Assembly (NCBI RefSeq): GCF_018141005.1
Contig: NZ_CP046582.1
Span: 1,364,001-1,428,000 of the forward strand
Origin: Erwinia sp. E602
GTDB lineage: Bacteria; Pseudomonadota; Gammaproteobacteria; Enterobacterales; Enterobacteriaceae
DNA: 64,000 nt
Direction: 5' to 3'
Of this stretch, positions 1 to 9,479 are shown one piece after another. The position numbers and the translations under genes are program-made. The notes under the pieces are model-generated. The model was not told the DNA's origin and did no database searches. It was given only the letters and a program-made list of their open reading frames with translations. Position 1 is the stretch's first letter. Each line of letters opens with the position of its first letter.

Positions 1-142
1 GGGTATTGTCCGAGCTGAGGTCCTTCAACTGCTGCTGCAGGGCGGTGATCTGTTTAGCAATACTGGCCGTCTGGGAAGCCCCGCCGCTGCCGGAAGATGA
101 ACCGGACGTCACCGAGGGGGTGCTGGTACTGATAGTGGACAT
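1..142 (-). CDS. FlxA-like family protein, N-terminal part
   Basis: The gene runs off the left edge; only the first 47 codons are visible. The start ATG at 142 follows a good AGGAG ribosome site. The peptide begins MSTISTSTPSVTS, continues with a Ser/Gly-rich stretch, then a Gln/Leu-rich helix start (IAKQITALQQQLKDL). A disordered Ser/Gly N-terminus followed by such a coiled-coil is characteristic of FlxA-like proteins, small enterobacterial proteins of unclear role; the E. coli namesake is transcribed by the flagellar sigma factor. Too little is present to confirm the C-terminal half. Confidence 0.6.
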   Translation of the reverse strand, partial: MSTISTSTPSVTSGSSSGSGGASQTASIAKQITALQQQLKDLSSDNT

Positions 143-323
143 GGTTTACTCCTTTCTGGTTAACCATTAACGGTTATCGGAGCGGGGGCGCAGAGCTTGA
201 GGCGATAAAGCGTAAAAGAAGCGATAAGAAAGTGAAAGGGAAGCCGTTGCCGCTGGCAACGTTGTCTCGCTGTCGCTCGACCCGAACCTGCTGCAGGTTC
301 GAACCCTGACGATTTGCGCACAG

Positions 324-348
324 CAAAAAGGCGCCTTTAGGGCGCCTT
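324..348 (-). terminator. Intrinsic terminator of the Val/Lys tRNA operon
   Basis: Read leftwards, AAGGCGCC and GGCGCCTT pair around a five-base loop and are followed by a run of five T. The hairpin lies 8 bases beyond the 3' end of tRNA-Lys, the last gene of the tRNA operon. Confidence 0.85.
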
Positions 349-356
349 CTTAACAC

Positions 357-432
357 TGGTGGGTCGTGCAGGATTCGAACCTGCGACCAATTGATTAAAA
401 GTCAACTGCTCTACCAACTGAGCTAACGACCC
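357..432 (-). tRNA. lysV: tRNA-Lys(UUU)
   Basis: 76-nt tRNA on the minus strand with encoded CCA (TGG at 357-359 on the plus strand). The anticodon loop reads CTTTTAA, so the anticodon is TTT. The acceptor stem GGGTCGT pairs with ACGACCC. It is the promoter-distal gene of a four-tRNA operon divergent from gltX, the same arrangement as E. coli valUXY-lysV. Confidence 0.97.
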
Positions 433-436
433 GATA

Positions 437-512
437 TGGTGGGTGATGACGGGCTCGAACCGCCGACCCCCTCCGTGTAAAGGAGATGCTCTACCAACTG
501 AGCTAATCACCC
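437..512 (-). tRNA. tRNA-Val(UAC), copy 3 of 3
   Basis: 76-nt tRNA with encoded CCA and acceptor stem GGGTGAT/ATCACCC. The anticodon arm CTCCTTTACACGGAG contains TAC. The sequence is identical to the two other Val copies. It corresponds to one of E. coli valU/valX/valY, but copy-to-copy assignment is not meaningful. Confidence 0.97.
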
Positions 513-546
513 ATATCGTTACTGCTGCCGGACATATCGCAAATTA

Positions 547-622
547 TGGTGGGTGATGACGGGCTCGAACCGCCGACCCCCTCCGTGTAAAGGAGATGCT
601 CTACCAACTGAGCTAATCACCC
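547..622 (-). tRNA. tRNA-Val(UAC), copy 2 of 3
   Basis: Same 76-nt gene as the copy at 437-512, with anticodon TAC and encoded CCA. A 34-bp spacer separates it from its downstream neighbour. All four tRNAs probably come from one precursor that is cut between genes. Confidence 0.97.
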
Positions 623-675
623 ATAACGCGAATTTCCGGGTACTGCTTAACACTGCGGGCATCATTCAATTTGAA

Positions 676-751
676 TGGTGGGTGATGACGGGCTCGAACC
701 GCCGACCCCCTCCGTGTAAAGGAGATGCTCTACCAACTGAGCTAATCACCC
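676..751 (-). tRNA. tRNA-Val(UAC), copy 1 of 3 (promoter-proximal)
   Basis: First gene of the leftward tRNA operon, identical to the other two Val copies. Its 5' end at 751 lies 17 bases downstream of the -10 box at 769-774, so the leader is very short, as is usual for stable RNA operons. Confidence 0.97.
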
Positions 752-768
752 CCGCTGTGTGGAGTCGC

Positions 769-796
769 ATTATAGGGAACCGCCAAAATGAGTCAA
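769..796 (-). promoter_or_regulatory. Sigma-70 promoter of the tRNA operon
   Basis: On the minus strand TTGACT (796-791), a 16-bp spacer and TATAAT (774-769) form a near-consensus promoter. The GC-rich discriminator GCGACTCC follows, a feature linked to stringent control of stable RNA genes. Confidence 0.85.
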
Positions 797-1020
797 CGCT
801 TTTTACGGGGAAAAGGTGCGTTCGTCGTAAAAATAATCAACCTGCTGTGTTTGCAGGCAAAAACCGCCGCGGGCTGGCGGATTTTATTCATGCAACTGCG
901 GCATAAGGGGGGATTGGCGTTGAGGATTCGCCCTGCGGTGATAGAATATGTGCCACTCAAAGCAGGGCCGGTATCGGCTCTGCCTCAGGCCAAAGCATTC
1001 GCGTAATAAGGCAGTCATTA

Positions 1021-2433
1021 ATGAAAATCAAAACCCGTTTCGCTCCCAGCCCAACCGGCTATCTGCACGTTGGTGGCGCACGCACGGCGCTCTACTCCTG
1101 GCTGTTTGCCCGTAACCTCGGCGGCGAGTTTGTGCTGCGTATTGAAGACACCGACCTGGAGCGTTCCACCCAGCAGGCGATCGATGCGATCATGGATGGG
1201 ATGAACTGGCTGAATCTTGACTGGGATGAGGGCCCGTATTACCAGACTAAACGCTTCGACCGTTATAACAGCGTGATCGACCAGATGCTGGAAGCGGGCA
1301 GCGCCTATAAGTGCTACTGCTCAAAAGAGCGGCTGGAAACCCTGCGTGAAACGCAGATGGCCAACGGCGAGAAGCCGCGTTATGACGGCCGCTGCCGCGA
1401 CAGCCACGACCATCACGCGGATGATGAACCGCACGTGGTGCGTTTCCGTAACCCGCAGGAAGGCTCGGTGATTTTCGACGACCAGATCCGCGGACCGATC
1501 GAGTTCAGCAACCAGGAGCTGGATGACCTGATCATTCGCCGTACCGACGGCGCGCCGACCTACAACTTCTGCGTGGTGATTGACGACTGGGATATGGGTA
1601 TTACCCACGTGATCCGCGGTGAAGACCATATCAATAACACCCCGCGTCAGATCAACATCCTGAAGGCGATTGGCGCGCAGGTTCCGGTTTATGCGCACGT
1701 GTCGATGATCCTCGGCGACGACGGCAAAAAACTGTCCAAGCGCCACGGCGCGGTGGGCGTGATGCAGTACCGCGATGACGGCTACCTGCCGGAAGCGCTG
1801 CTTAACTACCTGGTGCGCATGGGCTGGTCTCACGGCGATCAGGAAATTTTCAGCGTGGAAGAGATGACCAGACTGTTCTCGCTGGATCAGGTCAGCAAGT
1901 CTGCCAGTGCCTTTAATACTGAGAAACTGCAGTGGCTGAACCACCACTATATCAATACGCTGGCGCCGGAATACGTGGCTACCCAGCTGCAGTGGCATAT
2001 CGAGCAGGAAAACATCGACACCCGCACCGGGCCTGAGCTGGCGCAGCTGGTCAGGCTGCTGGGCGAACGCAGCAAGACGCTGAAAGAGATGGCCGCCTCC
2101 TGCCGCTACTTCTATGAAGAATTTGATGAGTTTGACGCGGACGCCGCGAAGAAGCATCTGCGCCCGGTAGCGCGTCAGCCGCTGGAAGTGGTGCGCGACA
2201 AGCTGGCCGCCCTGAGCGACTGGACGGCGGAAAACGTGCACGCGGCGATTCAGGCCAGCGCGGATGAGCTGGAAGTGGGGATGGGTAAAGTCGGTATGCC
2301 GCTGCGCGTCGCGGTGACCGGTGCCGGGCAGTCACCCGGGCTGGACGTAACCGTTCACGCTATCGGTCAGTCGCGCAGCGTGGCGCGGATTGGCAAAGCG
2401 CTGGAGTACATCAGCGCCCGCGAAGCGCAGTAA
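1021..2433 (+). CDS. gltX: Glutamate--tRNA ligase
   Basis: Class I aminoacyl-tRNA synthetase that charges tRNA-Glu with glutamate in the cytoplasm. The 470-residue product has the family length. The HIGH-type signature lies in the first 20 residues ([14 protein letters not shown]) and the KMSKS-type loop appears as KLSKRHG near residue 240. The Zn-binding-type cysteines CYCSKERLE lie around residues 98-107. It is divergent from the Val/Lys tRNA operon, exactly as in E. coli. The ribosome site is weak (GGCAGTC), but this ATG matches the family N-terminus ([13 protein letters not shown]). A terminator follows directly. Confidence 0.98.
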   Translation: MKIKTRFAPSPTGYLHVGGARTALYSWLFARNLGGEFVLRIEDTDLERSTQQAIDAIMDGMNWLNLDWDEGPYYQTKRFDRYNSVIDQMLEAGSAYKCYCSKERLETLRETQMANGEKPRYDGRCRDSHDHHADDEPHVVRFRNPQEGSVIFDDQIRGPIEFSNQELDDLIIRRTDGAPTYNFCVVIDDWDMGITHVIRGEDHINNTPRQINILKAIGAQVPVYAHVSMILGDDGKKLSKRHGAVGVMQYRDDGYLPEALLNYLVRMGWSHGDQEIFSVEEMTRLFSLDQVSKSASAFNTEKLQWLNHHYINTLAPEYVATQLQWHIEQENIDTRTGPELAQLVRLLGERSKTLKEMAASCRYFYEEFDEFDADAAKKHLRPVARQPLEVVRDKLAALSDWTAENVHAAIQASADELEVGMGKVGMPLRVAVTGAGQSPGLDVTVHAIGQSRSVARIGKALEYISAREAQ

Positions 2434-2440
2434 GCGCAAT

Positions 2441-2470
2441 AAAAAACCGGCCTGATGGCCGGTTTTTTTT
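2441..2470. terminator. Bidirectional terminator between gltX and yfeC
   Basis: AACCGGCC-TGAT-GGCCGGTT is flanked by A6 on the left and T8 on the right, so it can end both gltX and the convergent yfeC. The last base overlaps the yfeC stop codon. Confidence 0.9.
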
Positions 2471-2823
2471 CAGCTGTTACCGATGCCCAGCCGCTGCAGA
2501 ATACCCTGAATCCCTTCCCGCAACAGCAGTGCCGCCAGCTGTTCCTGCTCTTCGTTGCTGAGTTGCTGTAACGAACTGACCAGCAGCGCCGGTAACGTAT
2601 TCTGATTAACGCGATAATGCGCCGCCGGCTCGGCAGCGTGGCGTGTTGATTTCAGATACTGCCTTACCCGCTCATCAATATGGATGATGCGCGCCTTTCC
2701 ACCCTGAACGCCCGGTTTCGGCGCGGTGGTCCAGCCCTCTTTCTTCACCCACTTGTTGATGGTTTGTCTGCTGAAGCCCGTTTGCTGTGCCAGTTCTTCC
2801 GGTGTTAACCAATCCTTTTTCAC
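2470..2823 (-). CDS. yfeC: YfeC-like putative DNA-binding protein
   Basis: 117 residues. The N-terminal 50 residues form a helix-turn-helix of the YfeC/YfeD (DUF1323) type: LTPEELAQQTGFSRQTINKW, then KPGVQGGKARIIHI, which resembles an excisionase/MerR-like wing. The C-terminal part is helical and ends in LLREGIQGILQRLGI, matching the conserved tail of E. coli YfeC. Its position beside gltX and the alaWX tRNAs also matches E. coli. The DNA target and physiological role are not established. It is convergent with gltX and shares its terminator. Confidence 0.88.
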   Translation of the reverse strand: MKKDWLTPEELAQQTGFSRQTINKWVKKEGWTTAPKPGVQGGKARIIHIDERVRQYLKSTRHAAEPAAHYRVNQNTLPALLVSSLQQLSNEEQEQLAALLLREGIQGILQRLGIGNS

Positions 2824-2977
2824 TTTAATGTCCCTTTTGCCGAATAAAGTAATTGAACATATTACAACAATTCATCACGCGAACAACCAATTAGAATGCC
2901 GAACCTTGCAGCAAAACGAGCGAAAAAGAGCGAAATGACGGGAAATGCTCCCCCGCTGACCGCAGGGGAGGGAGCGA

Positions 2978-3766
2978 TCAGCGGGAAAGGGCGCTCTCTT
3001 CCGGGCGCGGACGGTAAGCAAGGTAGTAGGCGAGGCCAACAAACACCGCGCCGCCAACGGTATTGCCGAGGAACACGGCAACAAAGTTAGGCAGGTACTC
3101 GCCCCAGCTCAGATACCCCGCAAAGATTGCCGCAGGTACCACAAACATATTAGCCACCACGTGCTGGAAGCCGATCGCCACGAAGGCCATGATCGGGAAC
3201 CACATGCCGAGGATCTTGCCGACCACGTCTTTACTGGAGTACGCCAGCCAGGTAGCCAGGCACACCAGCCAGTTGCAGCCGATGCCGGAAATAAACGCCT
3301 GCAGGAAATCCGCGTTGACCTTGGCGTTGGCAATCGCCAGCGTCTTCTTCAGAAACACGCCTTCGGTCATACCCAGCATATGGCCAAACAGCCATGCAAC
3401 GGTAATACTGCCGAGGAAGTTGGCCAGCGTCACCCAGAACCAGTTTTGCAGCACGTGTTTCAGCTGGATCTGGCGTGAGAACCAGGCCATCGGCAGCAGC
3501 ATCATATTGCCGGTCAGCAGCTCACCGCCACACAGAACGGTCAGGATAATCCCCACCGGAAACACCGCAGCGCCCAGCAGCAGGCTGAATGAACCCCATT
3601 CAGGAGGCAACTGGTAAACAATATGGATATAGAGCAGGAAGCCGAAGCTAATAAAGGAACCGGCCATGAAACCGAGGATCAGAATGGCGGAGATCGGGGT
3701 ATGACTTTTCGCCACGCCGGATTGCACGGCAATGGCGGCGATTTCTTTTGGTGTATGCAAAGACAT
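2978..3766 (-). CDS. Formate/nitrite transporter (FNT) family channel
   Basis: 262-residue inner-membrane protein with the six-helix FNT fold. Diagnostic segments are GELLTGNMM after the third helix, the N-terminal glycine-rich helix FMAGSFISFGF, and GIGCNWLVCLATWLA in the second half, typical of the FocA/NirC group. It should conduct small monovalent anions such as formate or nitrite; which one cannot be told by eye. I start it at MSLHTPKEIA (3766) because the reading frame upstream has no FNT character. There are no operon partners, and a long spacer lies upstream. A second, YfdC-type FNT protein is encoded at 49.2-50.1 kb. Confidence 0.88.
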   Translation of the reverse strand: MSLHTPKEIAAIAVQSGVAKSHTPISAILILGFMAGSFISFGFLLYIHIVYQLPPEWGSFSLLLGAAVFPVGIILTVLCGGELLTGNMMLLPMAWFSRQIQLKHVLQNWFWVTLANFLGSITVAWLFGHMLGMTEGVFLKKTLAIANAKVNADFLQAFISGIGCNWLVCLATWLAYSSKDVVGKILGMWFPIMAFVAIGFQHVVANMFVVPAAIFAGYLSWGEYLPNFVAVFLGNTVGGAVFVGLAYYLAYRPRPEESALSR

Positions 3767-4384
3767 GGGAGACTCTGGATGTAAGTAACAGGAGAAACTA
3801 CCGGAGGCGGCGGCGCTTATCCTGCGCGATAACGGCCCCGGTATCCGTAAGCGGGCGCAGTTTTGCATGGGATTTTAACAAATACAAGTGTGAATTTTCT
3901 TCATAATAACGATTACTTAACAGAAAATGCTAAATTACTGATGTGTATTGATATTTCTAAACCTTGCCCGCTTTGTGGGCAATTTCTGTTGCCGTGCACC
4001 CGGCCATAAGCCGTGCCTCAATTAATGATGATGTTCCCGCCGCCGCCGCCGATCTTTCCATTGTCTGCGAACTGGCAAGGCACTTCTCACCCTTGTCACC
4101 CATTGACTAAAGCATGAGCCGCGATCGTCATCATCTGCCTCACAGGGCAAAAGCCATTATCACGGTTATCTGCCTCACAGGGTAAAGCCGTTGTCATGCT
4201 CATCTGCCTGTCGGCCCGCACTCTTTTCTCCAGCTGCTGTCTGCAAACGCCTTTTTGCTCTGCGTAGTGGTGCGAATTGCCGCCTTCTTTTTGCCTTAGC
4301 CTGTTGAATTAACCGACAAATTAGTGCTTTTTTCAGCGCGGTGGCGGCTTTTTCAGCGATCGGTCGCAGTTTTAAAATTTGCCG
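3767..4384. other. Gene-free spacer with a short imperfect repeat
   Basis: No convincing coding sequence on either strand. The part next to the FNT gene (3870-3960) is AT-rich and should hold its promoter. At 4132-4165 and 4167-4199 a roughly 33-bp unit (ATCTGCCTCACAGGG, then AAAGCC and TTNTCA) occurs twice in tandem, with a third partial copy beginning at 4201. I know no function for it. Confidence 0.5.
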
Positions 4385-4413
4385 TTGACACTCCGGCCCC
4401 CGTTCCATAATAT
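4385..4413 (+). promoter_or_regulatory. Sigma-70 promoter of the tRNA-Ala pair
   Basis: Consensus TTGACA (4385-4390), a 17-bp spacer and TAATAT (4408-4413), followed by the GC-rich discriminator GCACCCCGTC. The arrangement is typical of a strong, stringently controlled stable RNA promoter. Confidence 0.85.
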
Positions 4414-4446
4414 GCACCCCGTCAACACGACACGGCTTTTCGGACT

Positions 4447-4522
<76 letters not shown>

Positions 4523-4572
4523 AATCTTTACCAGAGGATGAGGTGGCACCGAAAGCCGAAGTTTTATGCAGT

Positions 4573-4648
<76 letters not shown>

Positions 4649-4796
4649 AAATTCTTAAATCTTCTGATTTAACACAAAATCTGCTCAGGCGGATTTTTGT
4701 CGTTTCTGCGGTCTGAAATCGGCGGGTGGCTATTTTAATCACGCCCCGAAAACAGAACGGGCCGGCATTGCCGACCCGCCACCCGCTATTCATCAC

Positions 4797-4859
4797 TCAC
4801 TGCTCACTGCTCACTGCTCACTGCTCACTGCTCACTGCTCACTGCTCACTGCTCACCGC
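4797..4859. repeat. Heptamer tandem array, unit TCACTGC
   Basis: Eight perfect head-to-tail copies of TCACTGC fill 4797-4852, followed by one variant, TCACCGC. The array is non-coding, just beyond the 3' end of the rhodanese gene. Slippage would be expected to make its length variable. Confidence 0.95.
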
Positions 4860-4877
4860 TTACAGCCTGCAACCCAC

Positions 4878-4933
4878 AGTTCACGATTCACAGTTCACAG
4901 TTCACAGTTCACAGTTCACAGTTCACAGTTCAC
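4878..4933. repeat. Heptamer tandem array, unit AGTTCAC
   Basis: Eight units of AGTTCAC (the second degenerate, GATTCAC) fill 56 bp, the same length and copy number as the TCACTGC array 18 bp to the left. The array ends about 45 bp before the stop codon of the rhodanese gene. Confidence 0.95.
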
Positions 4934-4979
4934 GTTTGACGATGCACCGTTCGCGGCTGGCCGCTCACCACGCTGCGCT

Positions 4980-6278
4980 TTACGCGGCCAGCACCTTAAA
5001 GCGGTGGCTGCCGTCACGCGCCAGCTGCGCAGGCAGGCCCTGGCGCCAGGCGTCCTGCAGGGCGATTTCTGCCGCGCTGGGGTTGCTGCGCTCCTCCGGG
5101 CGGAGAAAGCGGTCGATGCGTGGCAGCAGCAGCGTGGTTTCACCCTGTTCCACCGGCAGCCCGGCCGCTTTCCACGCGGTATTGCCGCCGGTCAGCACCT
5201 GCACCTCTTTGCCGGTCAGCTGGCGCAGCTGCTCCGCAGAGTAAGCGGCCAGCAGGCTGCTGCCACAGGTCACTACGTAGCGCTCTGCTGCGGGCAGCGC
5301 GTCTGCCCCGGCGGTGGTCAGCGCCGAGCGTTGCAGCCAGGCCGCGCCGGGAATATGCGCGTTGACGTAGTTGGCGCTGGTGGTGAAGTCCAGTACCTGG
5401 GTATCACCTTCCGCCAGCCGCGCCGTCAGTTCGGCCGGTGTCACCTGAGGCTGAGCATCCAGTTCAGGCACCTTCGGTGACCAGCCACCGCTGACGCTGA
5501 AGTCTGCCGCCTGCAGGCCATCAGCGATCGCCACCTGCCAGCCCTGCTGCGCCAGCCAGCTGGCCGCGACGGCGGCACGCACGCCGTCACCGTCGTCGAT
5601 CAGCACGATGCGCGCATTCAGCACGCTGGCGAACTGATCGGTCTCTTTTACCAGGTGCGCGGCAGGTACGGAGCGTGAGCCAGGCAGGTGCCCCTGCTGA
5701 TACTCCGCCAGCACGCGTACATCAAACAGGTACAGCGTCCGCTCCTGCTGTTGCCACTGCTGCAACCCGGCCAGAGTGATGCGCTGCACCCCGGCACGAT
5801 CGGCCAGCGTACGCGCTTCCACCGCGCTTAACCGTGCGCCGTTGTCCTGGCTCTCCAGCTGCAGCGCCAGCTGTTCTGTGCCAAGCAGTGGGGTGGCCGT
5901 AGAGTTGTCGACCAGGCTGGCAAAGCCGTTTGCCGGGCTGTTAACGCCGCTGAACAGCTCACCGCCGCCTTCCACCCAGCCTGCCAGCCCACCGGCCAGC
6001 AGGGCGACGTCGGTATAACCAATCTCCCGCAGCCGCTCGGCCGCCACGCGTGCCAGGCCCTCGCCGTTATCGTACAGGGTGACCGGCGTGTTCAGCCGGG
6101 GAATGCGGTTCAGGATCTCAATATCCAGCTTTGATACCGAGATATTGACTGCAAACAGCGGATGTCCACCGGCAAACGGCACCTCTTCACGGGCGTCGAC
6201 CAGCGCCAGCTCTTCGCCGGCGTTCAGCGCGTTCAGGAGGTGTTGTGTATCACGGATTAACAGGTTTTTCTCAGACAT
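4980..6278 (-). CDS. Triple rhodanese-domain sulfurtransferase-like protein
   Basis: About 432 residues from the internal ATG (MSEKNLLIRD) preferred here; a TTG start at 6344 would add 22 residues of low-complexity leader. Three rhodanese folds follow one another at roughly 8-110, 165-265 and 278-390. In the first two the active-site loop reads LYDNGEG and LIDDGDG, with Asp where the catalytic Cys should be. Only the third keeps a cysteine (VVTCGSSLLA, about residue 338). So one domain may carry persulfide sulfur while two are probably structural or regulatory. It stands alone between the heptamer arrays and nupC, and the substrate is unknown. Confidence 0.85.
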   Translation of the reverse strand: MSEKNLLIRDTQHLLNALNAGEELALVDAREEVPFAGGHPLFAVNISVSKLDIEILNRIPRLNTPVTLYDNGEGLARVAAERLREIGYTDVALLAGGLAGWVEGGGELFSGVNSPANGFASLVDNSTATPLLGTEQLALQLESQDNGARLSAVEARTLADRAGVQRITLAGLQQWQQQERTLYLFDVRVLAEYQQGHLPGSRSVPAAHLVKETDQFASVLNARIVLIDDGDGVRAAVAASWLAQQGWQVAIADGLQAADFSVSGGWSPKVPELDAQPQVTPAELTARLAEGDTQVLDFTTSANYVNAHIPGAAWLQRSALTTAGADALPAAERYVVTCGSSLLAAYSAEQLRQLTGKEVQVLTGGNTAWKAAGLPVEQGETTLLLPRIDRFLRPEERSNPSAAEIALQDAWRQGLPAQLARDGSHRFKVLAA

Positions 6279-6413
6279 ATCAGCAGTTCCGAATCGGGGC
6301 GATGACGCGAGCGTCGTTCGCGGGGCAGGGGAGGTGTGGCTCAATCCTGGATCCGAAAGGCAGCGAGGGGAAATGCGTAATAATTGATAAGAAAGAAAAA
6401 ATCAGCAATTACG

Positions 6414-6435
6414 GGCGGGGCCGGGCGGCCCCGCC
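6414..6435 (-). terminator. Probable terminator of nupC
   Basis: A 9-bp GC stem (GGCGGGGCC pairing with GGCCCCGCC, loop GGGC) begins 7 bp beyond the nupC stop. The T-rich stretch on the leftward strand starts only about 10 bases later, so its intrinsic strength is uncertain. Confidence 0.5.
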
Positions 6436-6441
6436 AGAGAA

Positions 6442-7626
6442 TTACAGCACCAGACCGGCGATGGAAGCGGAGAGCACGCTCACCAGCGTCGAGCCGTACA
6501 GCAGTTTCAGACCGAAACGTGACACCACGTTGCCCTGCTCTTCATGCAGACCTTTAATCGCACCGGCGACGATGCCGATCGACGAGAAGTTAGCGAAGGA
6601 GACCAGGAACACCGACAGGATACCTTCCGCACGTGGCGACAGGGTACCGGCGATCTTCTGCAGGTCCATCATGGCAACAAATTCGTTAGAAACCAGTTTG
6701 GTGGCCATAATACTGCCCACCTGCAGCGCTTCACCGGCCGGAACGCCCATCACCCATGCAAACGGGAAGAAGACGTAGCCGAGAATGCCCTGGAAGCTGA
6801 TGCCGAAGATGGTGTCGAACAGGGCGTTAATGGCGGAGATCAGCGCGATAAAACCGATCAGCATCGCGGCCACGATCACTGCCACTTTGAAACCTGCGAG
6901 GATATATTCGCCAAGCATTTCAAAGAAGCTCTGTCCCTGATGGGTGTTGTTCAGCTTCAGATCTTCTTCGCTGTCCACGCGGTACGGGTTGATCAGCGAC
7001 AGCACGATAAAGGTACTGAACATGTTCAGCACCAGTGCGGCGACCACGTACTTCGGCTGCAGCATGGTCATGTAGGCACCGACGATTGACATCGACACGG
7101 TCGACATCGCGGTAGCTGCCATGGTGTACATGCGGCGTTCAGACATTTTGCCGAGGATATCTTTATAAGCGATAAAGTTCTCTGACTGTCCCAGAATCAG
7201 CGAGCTGACCGCGTTAAATGACTCCAGTTTCCCCATGCCGTTCACCTTCGACAGCACCGTACCGATGGCGCGGATGATGATCGGCAGGATGCGGAAATGC
7301 TGCAGAATACCGATCAGCGCGGAGATAAACACGATCGGGCAAAGCACGTTCAGCCAGAAGAAGGCCAGTCCCTTATCGCTCATATTACCGAAGACGAAGT
7401 TAGTCCCCTCTGCGGCATATTTAAGCAGTTTTTCAAACAGATCCGAAAAGCCTTTCACGAATCCAAGGCCGGCTTCTGAGTTCAGGAAGAACCAGGCCAG
7501 CACAACTTCAATCACCAGCAGCTGTATGACAAAGCGGACGCGGATATTTTTGCGGTCACGGCTGACCAGTAAGGCCAGCACGGCAACCAGCGCCAGCGCC
7601 AAAGCGAAGTGAAGATAGCGGGACAT
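6442..7626 (-). CDS. nupC: Nucleoside:proton symporter NupC
   Basis: 394-residue concentrative nucleoside transporter of the inner membrane that imports pyrimidine nucleosides and adenosine with protons. It has about ten hydrophobic segments. Family motifs are present: [11 protein letters not shown] in the middle, [25 protein letters not shown], and [18 protein letters not shown] near the end. The start [10 protein letters not shown] at 7626 is chosen because a GGAG site precedes it and it matches the NupC N-terminus. It is divergent from mntH, as in E. coli. Confidence 0.96.
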   Translation of the reverse strand: MSRYLHFALALALVAVLALLVSRDRKNIRVRFVIQLLVIEVVLAWFFLNSEAGLGFVKGFSDLFEKLLKYAAEGTNFVFGNMSDKGLAFFWLNVLCPIVFISALIGILQHFRILPIIIRAIGTVLSKVNGMGKLESFNAVSSLILGQSENFIAYKDILGKMSERRMYTMAATAMSTVSMSIVGAYMTMLQPKYVVAALVLNMFSTFIVLSLINPYRVDSEEDLKLNNTHQGQSFFEMLGEYILAGFKVAVIVAAMLIGFIALISAINALFDTIFGISFQGILGYVFFPFAWVMGVPAGEALQVGSIMATKLVSNEFVAMMDLQKIAGTLSPRAEGILSVFLVSFANFSSIGIVAGAIKGLHEEQGNVVSRFGLKLLYGSTLVSVLSASIAGLVL

Positions 7627-7930
7627 GTATGCTCCAAATTTGAGGGCAGTTATATTTCGTTGCACATTCTATGTAACAAGGAGCGGAAAAACGAGAACTG
7701 CGTCGCAATATAACAATTACCTATTGCATGGGATTGCAGAAAAGCTTGAGGCGTCACAGGTTTTTGGCCGTAAACGGCCGTCAGCGTGGTTGATTATCCG
7801 CGCAGGGGGGCCTTTAGTGCAATACGCGCTCAATGATGATGAAAAAAACAGCCTGCGTCTGGAAAGCAGATTCTCAATCCCCTACAGTGTCTGAGGACGC
7901 ATTTTTGCGCCATGCTGACATATTTATACA
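7627..7930. other. Divergent nupC-mntH control region, left part
   Basis: Gene-free. It must contain the nupC promoter. I could not identify unambiguous CRP or CytR sites, which control nupC in E. coli. Short overlapping frames here show no protein-like composition. Confidence 0.5.
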
Positions 7931-7953
7931 AATTATAGCCATTGCTATAACTT
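7931..7953 (+). promoter_or_regulatory. MntR-type operator upstream of mntH
   Basis: The inverted repeat TATAGC-CATT-GCTATA is flanked by AA and TT. It closely resembles the known E. coli MntR box (half-sites ATAGC/GCTAT) and lies about 110 bp before the mntH start. A manganese-repressed promoter is therefore expected here. No MntR gene is in the window. Confidence 0.75.
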
Positions 7954-8059
7954 TTAGCGCTTGCTATTTTGGTGGATATAAAACACCCGATATGCCGGTG
8001 TATTTATCACTACGTTGTCAGAACCGGGCGTGAAGCCACGCCAACCAGGGGTAACCACC

Positions 8060-9292
8060 ATGCAGGAAAGTCGTACTGCAGAACAGCGCATCCGCAGCCA
8101 GCGAAAAGTCAAATTTGCCCTGATGGGGCCGGCTTTTATCGCCGCGATCGGCTATATCGACCCCGGCAACTTCGCCACCAATATCCAGGCCGGCGCCAGC
8201 TACGGCTACACGCTGCTGTGGGTGGTGGTGTGGGCCAATATCATGGCGATGGTGATCCAGCTGATGTCCGCCAAGCTTGGCATAGCTACCGGCAAAAACC
8301 TTTGTGAGCATATCCGCGACCGCTATCCGCGCCCGCTGGTGTGGTTCTACTGGGTACAGGCGGAAATCATTGCCATGGCCACCGACCTTGCGGAATTTAT
8401 CGGCGCGGCAATCGGCTTTAAACTGGTGTTTGGCGTCAGCTTACTGCAGGGCGCGGTGCTGACCGGCGTGGCCACGTTCCTGATCCTGATGCTGCAGAAC
8501 CGCGGGCAGAAACCGCTGGAGCTGCTGATCGGCGGCTTGCTGCTGTTCGTTGCCGCGGCCTACATTATTGAACTGTTCTTCTCGCAGCCGAACGTGGTCG
8601 AGCTGGTGAAAGGGATGGCGATCCCGTCACTGCCGACGGCGGACGCCGTGCTGCTGGCGGCCGGGGTGCTCGGTGCCACCATTATGCCGCACGTCATCTA
8701 CCTGCATTCGTCGCTGACGCAAAAGGATGAAGGCGGCACGCGCGGCGAGCGCTACAGCGCCACGCGGATGGATGTGGCGGTCGCCATGACCATCGCCGGT
8801 TTCGTTAACCTGGCGATGATGGCCACCGCCGCCGCCGCTTTCCACTTTAGCGGCCACAGCGGCGTGGCCGAGCTGGAGGAGGCGTGGGTCACCCTCGACC
8901 CGCTGCTGGGCCGCTCCGCCGCGCTGGTGTTTGGCCTGAGCCTGCTGGCGGCGGGGCTCTCCTCGACGGTCGTCGGCACCATGGCAGGCCAGGTGGTGAT
9001 GCAGGGCTTTATCCACTTCCATATCCCGCTGCTGGTGCGGCGGGTGATCACCATGCTGCCGTCGTTTATCGTGATCCTCTCCGGGATCGAGCCAACGCGC
9101 ATTCTGGTGATGAGCCAGGTGCTGCTGAGCTTTGGTATCGCGCTGGCGCTGGTGCCGCTGCTGGCCTTTACCGGCAACCGTCAGCTGATGGGCGACATGA
9201 CCAACTCGCGGCTGATGCAGAATATCGGCTGGCTGATCGTCATCCTGGTGGTGATCCTGAACGGCTATCTGCTGGTATCGATGCTGCGCTAG
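8060..9292 (+). CDS. mntH: Mn(2+)/H+ symporter MntH (Nramp family)
   Basis: 410-residue proton-coupled divalent metal importer of the inner membrane with about eleven transmembrane helices. The helix 1 metal-binding signature DPGNFATN is at residues 35-42, and the helix 6 signature [11 protein letters not shown] is present. Both are diagnostic of bacterial Nramp proteins. The start at 8060 is supported by GGGGTAACCACC upstream and by family length (E. coli 412). The likely role is manganese supply during oxidative stress or iron shortage. Confidence 0.97.
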   Translation: MQESRTAEQRIRSQRKVKFALMGPAFIAAIGYIDPGNFATNIQAGASYGYTLLWVVVWANIMAMVIQLMSAKLGIATGKNLCEHIRDRYPRPLVWFYWVQAEIIAMATDLAEFIGAAIGFKLVFGVSLLQGAVLTGVATFLILMLQNRGQKPLELLIGGLLLFVAAAYIIELFFSQPNVVELVKGMAIPSLPTADAVLLAAGVLGATIMPHVIYLHSSLTQKDEGGTRGERYSATRMDVAVAMTIAGFVNLAMMATAAAAFHFSGHSGVAELEEAWVTLDPLLGRSAALVFGLSLLAAGLSSTVVGTMAGQVVMQGFIHFHIPLLVRRVITMLPSFIVILSGIEPTRILVMSQVLLSFGIALALVPLLAFTGNRQLMGDMTNSRLMQNIGWLIVILVVILNGYLLVSMLR

Positions 9293-9370
9293 GCAACGCT
9301 GCGATCGTCACCACCTGCGCTGATGGCGTTACCTGAGCTCATCCGGGGAAGACCTGAACCCTCACGCAAA

Positions 9371-9400
9371 AAAGCGGCTCCTGATGAGCCGCTTTTTTTT
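9371..9400. terminator. Bidirectional terminator mntH/ypeC
   Basis: AAAGCGGCTC-CTGAT-GAGCCGCTTT is a perfect 10-bp stem with a T-run to the right and an A-run to the left, placed between two convergent genes. Confidence 0.9.
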
Positions 9401-9479
9401 AACTGCGCAACGCTGTCACTCGCATGATGCCTTAGCGATGGCGTTCAGTTAGCTGCGCCATGATGCGCTGTGCTGTGGG

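Noticed and set aside
553..906. 117-codon frame across the tRNA-Val genes
   Set aside because: It translates two antisense tRNA copies; not a protein gene.
1321..2241. 306-codon open frame antisense to gltX
   Set aside because: Lies wholly inside gltX, whose motifs are intact; typical shadow frame of GC-rich DNA.
4797..4933. CRISPR array
   Set aside because: Units are 7 bp and directly tandem, with no spacers and no cas genes.
4726..5244. 172-codon frame through the heptamer arrays
   Set aside because: Made mostly of repeat-derived peptides and then antisense to the rhodanese gene; no ribosome site.
7954..8059. Mn-sensing yybP-ykoY riboswitch in the mntH leader
   Set aside because: The leader has some short hairpins, but I could not align the conserved core of this riboswitch; the MntR-type palindrome is sufficient to explain control.
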